Below are positions 56,380 to 64,000 of a stretch of DNA of 64,000 nucleotides, one piece after another (the stretch's first letter is position 1; the number at the start of each line of letters is the position of its first letter). Made by a program: the position numbers and the translations under genes. The stretch covers positions 8,306,001 to 8,370,000 of the forward strand of contig CM060733.1 in assembly GCA_030704615.1 (NCBI GenBank). Direction: 5' to 3'. Source of the stretch: Takakia lepidozioides (taxonomy: Eukaryota; Streptophyta; Takakiopsida; Takakiales; Takakiaceae). A model generated the notes under the pieces. That model made no database searches and was not told the origin of the DNA. It saw only the letters and a list, made by a program, of their open reading frames with translations.

Positions 56380-58800
56380 ATTAGTGAGGCATTTTTTGTT
56401 GAATAATTTTGATTTGATGTACTGTAATGGTAACTGAAACAGCTCGGTCACTAGCATCAATCTGCAACAGAAAGGGAACAGAGAAATCAGGAAATATTAG
56501 TATGGGAGCAGAAGTCACTGCTATTTTCAGTCTCTTAAAGGCCAATGCCTTAGTCTTACCCCACTGGTAAATATGTCCAAGCTTCTTTTGAGCAGTAGAT
56601 GTAATTGAGCCTGCTGGGAATCAGTTAGTTCACCCACCTTAATCTCAGCCAATACTTGTTGAAAGTGAACTTCCTGCTCAGCAATTAGGCTGTGATTTGT
56701 TGAGGTTGCAGCTAGACTGGTCATGGCAATCAGACCGTCCAGAGGATCATCTTCCAGGCCAATGTCTCATAGATGCAAAGCTGGGTCCACCGAAGATATG
56801 TCACTAATGAGCACAGTAGTAAGCCTGGCCAGCACTTGACCCTTTTTAATGGTGGCCAGCATACGCTCTGGATTGGCAATCAGAATGCGAACATGACCCC
56901 TAAAACCTCTATCCAAAATCCCCGATGCAACTAGACAATGTTTTTGCAATGACATGCGCTTCTAACCCTCAATCTCAAGGTATTTGCCTTGTGGGCAGAT
57001 GAAAGCAAAGCCTGGAGACACAATGTGTACTTGAGACATAGCAGGTGATTGAACATTGGTAGGGGCTCTAAGAAGAAGGGTGTCACCCTTGACAGGCATG
57101 GGAGCACCGGTCTTGCAGCCAGCGGCAGGTATGTGTAAAAGCATTGTATGACTACTCTGAAAACCAAAGAATCGGGTCCAGTTGTAAGTGTCTCCAGCCC
57201 GTTGCTTGACTTCATGTGAGACAGCCTTCATGCAAGCAAGATGTCTGGTCCCACTGCCTGCTAAGATAGGGATCTGGTTCAAATTTACTTTGCAGCTGCC
57301 ACCTTCACCATCCTTCAAGGTCATAACATTAGTACAGAGATCAATGGAAGCCATGGCTTTAGTCATCCAATCTAATCCCAAAAGTAGTTGTTCTCCCATG
57401 GTTACAATTCCTATGATGGTGACGACTTTGCGACTGATCATTAATACTAGTACACTAACTAAACCAAGAGATTCATAGCTGGTACCATCAGCTATGGTGA
57501 CCTCAATACCCTTGGCATGAGACATTTTTAAACCCCAAGACTTGAACCACATGCAAAGGAATGGCAGAGACTGTAGAGCCCGTGTCTATGACACACTGAA
57601 ATGGTAAGTGGCCAATATGACACTGTGTCATCAAGGGGTGAACTCTCTCTCTATTTTGGCTTTCAACACCTCAGTATGTAGCAACTTAAAATTGGTGGAC
57701 ACAAGCAAAGTAGCTGAAGGTTTAGAAGGTCTACACCTATGATCACATGGCCCTTCCTTAGCAGATGACCTTACTCGTTTAAGCACCCTTACCCTTTTGA
57801 TCTCGTTTCCACTGCTCATAGATGGCAGGTAAGTCTGGCTGCATGGGGCAAAACCTGGTGCAGTGATCAGTGCTCTTACATATCAGACAGCTCGTTCCTG
57901 ACAACTTGAACCAGTATTGGTTCTACCTCTATGACTTGCCTTCTTTTCACCATCATCAGAAGTCTGCCATTGGCTTTCAATTTTGAAAGCCTGTAGCTCT
58001 GTCCTCACGGTATCCTGCACATTTCTCACAACAGCAAACAACAACTCCAGGTAGCCCTCATCCCCAGCAGTAGCAGTACATGCATCAACATCATGCAACA
58101 TGGCCTGAGACTTTTTGGTAGGAGCTAAACCTCTCTTTGCTGCTTTGATGCAAGCTCTTTCCTCAATGAGCTGAACCATCTCTTTGTCCGTTTTGTATGA
58201 ACTTTCCTCCAAAAACACCTGCTCAGCTGGTGGTAAACCTTTGATGAAGGAAATCTTGGTGGCCAAAGGCCTCTCAGCCACCACTAGCACTGCCTTGCAC
58301 ACTGCAGTCCTGATCTCTGCATAGTATTTCCATACGCTCTCTCCTATGCAAAACTTTCTTTCAGGAATGGCATAGTATGTGGGTTTAATCTCCTGAAACA
58401 GCTAATGAGCCAATTCTTTGGCCATCTTCCAGGAGATCTCCCCCATATCTTGGATACTAGCTTCAAACAAAATCTGAGTCTCTCCCTTTAAACAAAACCT
58501 GAACGTGCTGGCAACAAATTCTACTTGCACAACATTCATCTTCATGCTCAATTCAAAGAACCTCAGAAAATGATCAAAATTGTCACCTAGCTTAAACTTT
58601 GGGTATGGCTGTTTGACAGGTTTGGATTCATGAGGTTTGGCTGCAACTGTTGTCGTGGAATTAGCTTGCTTGTTTAACAAAAGAGCGAGACAATCGACAG
58701 AGATAGTTTTCATAGCATTCACAAAGATCATGTAAGTCCAAACCATCAGGATGATTGATGCCTCTTGAAGTCGCAGTAGGTTGTGTCTCAGGACCAGGAA
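56380..58800 (-). mobile_element. Ty3/gypsy-type retrotransposon remnant with dUTPase-like domain
   Basis: Reverse-strand order: gag (about 58750-57890: KFKLGDNFDHFLRFFELSMK, KEMVQLIEERACIKAAKRGL); zinc knuckle CLICKSTDHCTRFC (about 57885-57844); retropepsin DTGSTVSAIP (about 57583) and flap/second-lobe sequence (LLLGLDWMTKAMASIDL); a dUTPase-like block (about 57090-56780); the pre-RT linker (LTDSQQAQLHLLLKRSLDIF); then, near 56560, WGKTKALAFKRLK and SAPILIFPDFSVPFLLQIDA, the end of RT and start of RNase H. The RT core is deleted. Stops lie in gag (58402), in the dUTPase-like block (56962) and after it; a frameshift precedes the knuckle. No integrase or LTR was seen. PR-RT-RNase H order and motifs indicate Ty3/gypsy. 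Defective. Confidence 0.85.
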
Positions 58801-59986
58801 CTAAAGATTTCATTACCAAAGATCTCCTTAATTCCTTCTTTCCATTAACTTATCTTGGCACTTTCAGACTCCAGTAGTTTAGCACGAGCCCTAGTCAGCA
58901 TTCACCAAGATAACGCAAATGAAAATCAAGGTACAGAGAAAATCACCTGTCACTAGGATGCAGCATGCACTTCTCCCAATCCGTGACCGTGTAGGAAGAG
59001 ATAAAACGGTGATCATGACTGAGATACACATCTTCACCTTGTAGATGCTAGAGTGATTGTGTCATCTTGAGCCAAAATGCAACGTGGGTCACCGTGCGTA
59101 CAACGACGCAACGGTGTGAGCGTATGCTCACACATTGGTGACATGGCGTGAGCGTGATGTCAACAGGTTGACATGGAGATAAATGCTGACGTGGCGCTGC
59201 CCCATCATCTGCCATGTCAATATAAACATACGGCGCCTATATCTGAGGAGGGTCCTATGACCGTGGGATTAATCTAGGCAATCGTTGGCTGAATACAATG
59301 AAGAGTACCAACAAATACCCGAAATGGGAAATAAGCCTACAACTGTGGCATCCATTCCACAACATTCTGCAATTAGAATTGTAAGTTTCACTATTACAAT
59401 TACAAGGACGACAAAATAACCTCACACTTTGAGTGAGTGCCATAGAGGCTGACACGGGAAGACCCTGCTCCCTCCCCAAATAACAATGAGAACTCTTACA
59501 ACTTGCCACAGAGGGGGAATGCTTGCGCGTGAGCTTGTAAGCCTGGCTAGGCTCACGCCACATCAGCAAGCATCCACATGTGCAAGGCCTAATTCCGTGC
59601 TCCCTCCCCCCCATTTCCGCGGAACGGATGGCGCCTATGTCCTTATTTTTTGAACCGTCTTGATCGCCCCCACATTAATATTCTTTCCGGCCGAGGAACA
59701 ATGGAAGGTTTGTGGATGGTTTAGGATTTAGGACATGATTTTGGATAGAGAAGAACGCCCGCTAGGGAATTGAAAATTAACAACAAAGCCTTCTTTTGCA
59801 ACGTAGTTCCTGCATTCCAACCCACAAACATTTTCCAATGCTGGAATCTCTAGACGTACATCAGGCAATCCCTAAATGTACTTTCCGGAACGCGCGAAGA
59901 ATTTGTAGAACAGGTTCGCAATGATTGCAACACCAAAACACAATTTATTAAGCCTCTGTACATGAACCTCACGAACTACTGGAGGT
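58801..59986. other. No gene seen
   Basis: This lies between the retroelement gag and the 3' end of the methyltransferase-like gene. TGACATGG and GTGAGCGT words recur near 59100-59220, and GGCGCCTAT occurs at about 59232 and 59627. No LTR boundary could be fixed. Confidence 0.4.
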
Positions 59987-62090
59987 TTAAGAGGAATCAC
60001 TTCCAGAGTCTGCAGCAATATCATCTATGAACACAGCAGCCCGTCCGTGACGTTTTTTTCTGCCATAGAGAGGCGAATACATTGTTTGTTGGGACAACAC
60101 CCGTGCGCATGATTCCGCGTAAATAGGAAAGTGGTAAGCTCGAGGGGGATTTGGGGTCATGTAACATCCTTGGAAACCGAAAGGTGTCTGCTGATTCGAT
60201 GACTGGTGCCGCACTCTGGAAAGCAAAAAGAGGAATGGTGATAGATGTCATCATCCATAAATATGCCATGGAAGCAACCATCTCTCGAACAGGAATGACA
60301 CAAGGGAATGCAACATCTATTTCACGACAAGAAGCTGAACTTACTCATACTCAAAATCAGAGTCCATGTCCAGATCCTCGTCAGGCGCTTCGGGCTCCTC
60401 CAGAACTGCCTTTATGGATGGGGCAGAAGTAGAGCCCGACTCAAGCTGATGAAGCTCGCTTGAGAAGAGCTCCGAATCAGCCTCCATGCCAAAGAAGTGC
60501 CTTCCGGCGCTTTTGCACGCATGAAAAGATGCTCCTGCAAATCGAAGACGAACGAGAAATTAAAACAAGGCTTCCCTCTGTATATTGAAGCTGCCACAGT
60601 CCATATTTCAAATACAGAGTTCAGGGCCCCACCTGTGCCAATAGACAAGTCAACCACTCGACCACCGTGATGGCTGCATGTCTCCACCAAAGTTTGCATG
60701 AAAGCTGGGATTTCTCCCGGGCACCTCTCCAAGGGACACCATTTGACCTTTTCGTAGTGCGACCCGAGTCCACGTAATTGAAGATTACATCATCCTCGAC
60801 AGGCTCGCCGGTGGGGTCAATGTGAGCTGCAAGGTCCCTCAACTGGAACTCAACAATACCAGGAGGAAGGGTGTCCTTCCGCACCCTCACTAGGCACAAA
60901 GCTTCGAACACCCGAGTCTGCCACAAATTTCAAAGATAGCATGATCAAAAAGACAAAACCTACTTTTGATACTTTCTGGAGAAGCATGAAAGTTTCATTG
61001 ATAGGAACCAACTCACTTTCTGCCCCGGGAACTCGCCCTTCGTAAGAGGCAGGGTGTTGATGCATGTCCAAGTTTTGATGACGCGAAACCCGGAAGCTTT
61101 CATGTAGCTGAAAAGAATTCTCTGTGCCAACATGTCCTTTGACTGCATAAGAAAAGAGCCCCTGAGTCAGAAAGGAATGTGTTGCTGAATGAGAAAGCCC
61201 ATTGCCAGTAACGTGAATCCAATTTGTTCCAGGTAGGGGTTGCATTGGAAGGTAACACATCAGGGACGGGCAAACCGTCAGGAATGTCCAAGACCACAAG
61301 GTCAATCGCGTACGCCTGTTGAACTCCATTCACCCAATCTGCCCTTTTTGTGACCTGTACCAAAAAACAAAAAACAGTGTCACAAGCCTAATCGAAACCC
61401 AATACGAAATCAATCTTGTTGCTAAGTCAAAACGAGTTGCCAAAACAAAATCATTCATGCCACAGTAAAGACATATGTGCTTACCTGAGTAAGGAACGAA
61501 ACAAGCATGTCCCATGATTTCGACGACACCCCTTTGAATGTAGACTCCTGGATTCCATCATTGCCAGAAAACTTTCATTCACCACCTTACGGTGGAACTG
61601 GCCCAAAACCCTGGATGGATGCTCTCTTGCCTCAAAAGGATGCTCCCTCGACTTTGGTGTTCTCTTATCCCTCCTAGTTGGAGAAGGCTGCCTGTCAGCG
61701 GCCTGTGAGGGGCCCTGTTCCTACGTAGCTGCATTCTTCCCCTTCCCCTTTGCATCCCCGGCAATCTTCCACTTCCGTTTTGGAGTAGCCAATTTCTCAG
61801 GCTCTTTTGCAGCCAGAGCTTGAATGATTCTCTCATGAATGTCTTTGTCAGCAAGCAGGGCAAGTGCCGCGGTGTTGTCGTCTTGGTTTCTCAAAACCAC
61901 TTCATCGAATGGTGTGTCCTGTTTTGGCAGATCGAGATACCACCCACAGTCTTTGAAATGCACCCTGCTCTAGTCTCTGGAAATACCAGCCGTGTACATT
62001 GTCTTGTCATTGGAGGGGTCAACCCATGAGTAGATGAAGTCAGGGTCATCGCTAAGGTACTTTCCCGGTATGAGGACATGATACATGTAT
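59987..62090 (-). pseudogene. Beta-class DNA methyltransferase-like gene, spliced, decayed
   Basis: Five exons join by GT/AG signals and phase: 62090-61485, 61354-60964, 60917-60633, 60534-60345, 60215-59987. Motifs: a motif IV-like AIDLVVLDIPDGLPVPDVL (about 61310-61255; expected D/N-P-P-Y/W, here DIPD) followed by FLSDSGALFLCSQ; then NYVDSGRTTKRSNGVPWRGA; then AdoMet-binding motif I, GGRVVDLSIGTG, joined across an intron to ASFHACKSAGRHFFGMEADS. The IV-before-I order is that of beta-class amino-methyltransferases (N6-adenine or N4-cytosine). The tail is acidic (EAPDEDLDMDSDFEYE), then RKKRHGRAAVFID. Exon 1 has basic, Lys-rich sequence (TPKRKWKIAGDAKGKGK). Damage: TAG stops at about 61983 and 61724, and one-base shifts near 61145, 61020 and 60700. 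The N-terminal exon was not found. Activity is improbable; the family may be mobile or domesticated. Confidence 0.65.
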
Positions 62091-62213
62091 CTGAATCACA
62101 CACACCAAAAAATCAGACAGTCATTCGATTTGAACAGTTCATAGAGCATACCTCATCAGAAGGGTTTTAGAAAGCAGATCAGAAACCCGTCGAAACAAAC
62201 ATTTATCAGCCCG

Positions 62214-63010
62214 AATCAACGTTGCGTTGACGCAAGGTTGATTCGAGCTGACAAGGAAATCCCCAAACGTTGAGAACTGCACTTTCAACGAACACTTACT
62301 AGATGAAAAAATCCATTATCACAATCCATCGCATGCAAAACTTGGAAGCCCCAATCAACCTTGCGTTGACGCAAGGTTGATTGGCGGATCCACATGTGAT
62401 AATGTTGCATGAAAAGAGATAGGGATTGCCAAGTGGAATTCAACATTGCGTTAATGCAAGGTTGATTTCATGTACAGTAGAAATGGAAAACATTGCTAGA
62501 AAACAACCCTCCGAAGATATGTTAATATGGAGTTTCAACCTTGCGTTGACGCAAGATCCGAAAACACCTGTCTATGGTGTTTGATGACATTAACTACCCT
62601 ACAATATTATGAAAATTAGGCGATTTCCACGGGCCCTATCTTGCAATCCAGACCGTCAAACAACGTTGCGTCAACGCAAGGCTATTTGGCGGTAAAGTAT
62701 AAGCCCTAAACACCGTTTCACTCTAGACAAACTTCATGTTCAACCTCGTAGAGACGGAACCGGAAACGACAGCAAACAAAAACATAAGCCAAAGAATTCA
62801 GGAAAACATACTGACCCTTGAAAAATCCATGGCCCTCCATCAACGCAAGGTTCATTTGCCTTACGGTTTGTGCCCTTTAACAGGCTACAATGCAGAAAAC
62901 GACACCACCGGAGACCCCACGTACAGCTACATGAAACCAAAACCACACATGCATGAAGATCAAGACATGGGCATTGCAGCCGCGAGACAAGCTTGCGTTG
63001 ACACAATGTT
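62214..63010. repeat. Cluster of seven interspersed palindromic repeats
   Basis: The best copy (62353-62382) is a 30-bp palindrome: arms AATCAACCTTGCGT and ACGCAAGGTTGATT with TG between. Other members: 62214-62243 (one mismatch), 62438-62467, 62534-62555 (one arm shortened), 62660-62686 (centre in the opposite sense), 62838-62856 (half site) and 62991-63010. Spacers of roughly 70-160 bp are unrelated to each other. The cluster lies on the 5' side of the methyltransferase-like gene. It is not a CRISPR array: spacers are irregular, members diverge, and the host is a plant. Confidence 0.85.
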
Positions 63011-63158
63011 GCGCGGCTTTACTTCCAGAGCCCTCAAAACTCCCTCAAGACCTGCAAATTTGAAGTTCTCCATAGAAAACATGACACAAGAATACTGAAA
63101 CACACACCTGTAGCAACACACCAGTTTCTGGGAGGTCAAACCTGTACAACACTCGTTT

Positions 63159-63360
63159 CACTACAATAGATCGCGGTATATATGACTATCCCGTAGTCAT
63201 AAATGGTACATATGACTGCAATGACTTTAAGTCATGCAAACCAAGTGAATACAATGAGTACAGTATGGTCGGTCATGGATGACTGCAGTCGGATGAACCA
63301 AGTAATACATCTCACTGTCGTGTGGCAGTCATGATCCTGACTATGACATGTTGATATGTG
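63159..63360 (+). mobile_element. CACTA (EnSpm)-like terminus with subterminal repeats
   Basis: The stretch begins CACTACAATAGATCGCGG, the form of a CACTA transposon end. It is followed by short repeats in both orientations: TATGACTA, TAGTCATA, CATATGACTG, ATGACTTTAAGTCAT. Subterminal repeats of this sort bind CACTA accessory proteins. The opposite end (TGTAGTG) was not found to the right inside the window, so it is partial or truncated. Confidence 0.45.
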
Positions 63361-63809
63361 GACACGTGGTGTCATATGAGGGGTTGTTTTGAACTCTTAA
63401 ATGTATTGGACAGTCAAAACCACGACTATGCTTATCTCGTTAGGGTTAGTAGAGATTAGGGTTAGTATTATTCAATACTAAACAAAGAGAAGAACAAAGG
63501 GAAGAACAAAGAGACAAAAAATGACTCTGCAAATGAATGCTTTAGTCACAGGCAAGAGTCACAGGCAAGAACAAAGTCAGCAAGTGCAAAGGACAAAACA
63601 TAGGCACTTAAAGATAGCAGTAGATGTAAGAGCTTCTCTTAAACTGCTTCCAGTCAAATTTACAATATAGCACTGGAGTCCCAAAATCTGACTCCTCAAA
63701 CAATAGTCTGACAAAGTGCAAAGGACACTATATATGCACTAAAGATAGTAACAGATGTAAAATGCGTATGTCTTTCTACGTTTGCTACTGTTCCAACACA
63801 ACAACAAAT

Positions 63810-64000
63810 CAGCAGGATAGGGTGCACCCACATTTTGCATGTACATGTCCACGAGGGTATTGTTCAGAATAACATTTGGTACAATTCCAGCTCTGACAAT
63901 GTTGCCATGGACTTATGTGCCCTTTTCCAGAGCTGCCAGGCTTGCACATGCATTGCAAATGCACAAAAACGTGATGTGATCGGGCTTCACCCCTTCCCCC
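63810..64000 (-). pseudogene. PPR protein fragment, decayed, cut by window edge
   Basis: The reverse strand reads GEGVKPDHITFLCICNACAS, LAALEKGT, a TAA stop, then VHGNIVRAGIVPNVILNNTL and VDMY, with AKCG recoverable after a two-base shift. This is a PLS-class PPR remnant like that at the left edge, but a different paralogue. Confidence 0.82.

Noticed and set aside
59987-62090. Assignment to the N4-cytosine methyltransferase known from liverwort sperm
   Set aside because: That family has an S-P-P-Y type catalytic motif as I recall; here the site reads DIPD and the surrounding sequence differs, so only the broad beta class is supported.
62214-63010. CRISPR array
   Set aside because: Spacers are irregular, repeats diverge and vary in length, and the DNA is plant nuclear.
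62736-63098. 120-codon forward frame overlapping the palindrome cluster
   Set aside because: It runs through two members of the palindromic repeat, so the repeat and not the protein is what is kept; no motif was recognised.

Overview
This window looks like nuclear DNA of a seed-free vascular plant, most likely a homosporous fern. This is inferred from gene content, not from any search. It holds land-plant families: a VQ-motif protein, a GNA-type lectin, a thylakoid DnaJ-type zinc-finger protein and many PLS-class PPR remnants. It also holds a spliced gene for the dynein-2 intermediate chain DYNC2I2/WDR34, a part of cilium/flagellum transport that flowering plants and conifers do not need but plants with swimming sperm may keep. 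Introns are long (one is about 5.6 kb) and full of transposon debris, and genes are sparse, as in large fern genomes.

Layout. 1-272: edge of a decayed PPR gene. 1.16-1.88 kb: duplicated dispersed repeat ending in a 5S rRNA-like sequence. 4.2-12.8 kb (minus): DYNC2I2-like gene, about 14 exons and no internal stop, with two nonautonomous DNA transposons in its introns. 12.8-20 kb: mostly anonymous, with one copy of a long dispersed repeat. 20.0-20.9 kb (minus): intronless VQ gene, with simple-sequence DNA upstream. 22.2-30.4 kb: no gene; much of it GC-rich, with a young hAT MITE. 30.5-38.5 kb (minus): intact five-exon PSA2-like gene whose last intron holds a LINE fragment and the second copy of the long repeat. 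38.7-46.3 kb: duplicated segment, PPR pseudogene pieces, and a decayed retroelement with a long coiled-coil, gag-like frame. 46.7-47.7 kb: DNA transposon with 18-bp terminal inverted repeats. 48.8-50.4 kb: LINE zinc-finger remnant and kinase-like remnant. 51.0-51.5 kb (minus): intact secreted mannose-lectin gene. 56.4-58.8 kb (minus): internally deleted Ty3/gypsy element (gag, CCHC, protease, dUTPase-like domain, RNase H start). 60.0-62.1 kb (minus): spliced but decayed beta-class DNA-methyltransferase-like gene, with a seven-member palindromic repeat cluster at its 5' side. 63.2 kb: CACTA-like end. 63.8-64 kb: another PPR remnant.

Four genes look functional: DYNC2I2-like, VQ, PSA2-like and the lectin. 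They show no shared pathway. The rest is a record of transposition and gene decay. The most unusual items are the methyltransferase-like gene with its palindrome cluster, the dUTPase-like domain between protease and reverse transcriptase of a Ty3/gypsy element, and the coiled-coil retroelement frame. Exons were joined by hand from splice signals, reading phase and remembered family sequences, so boundaries are predictions.
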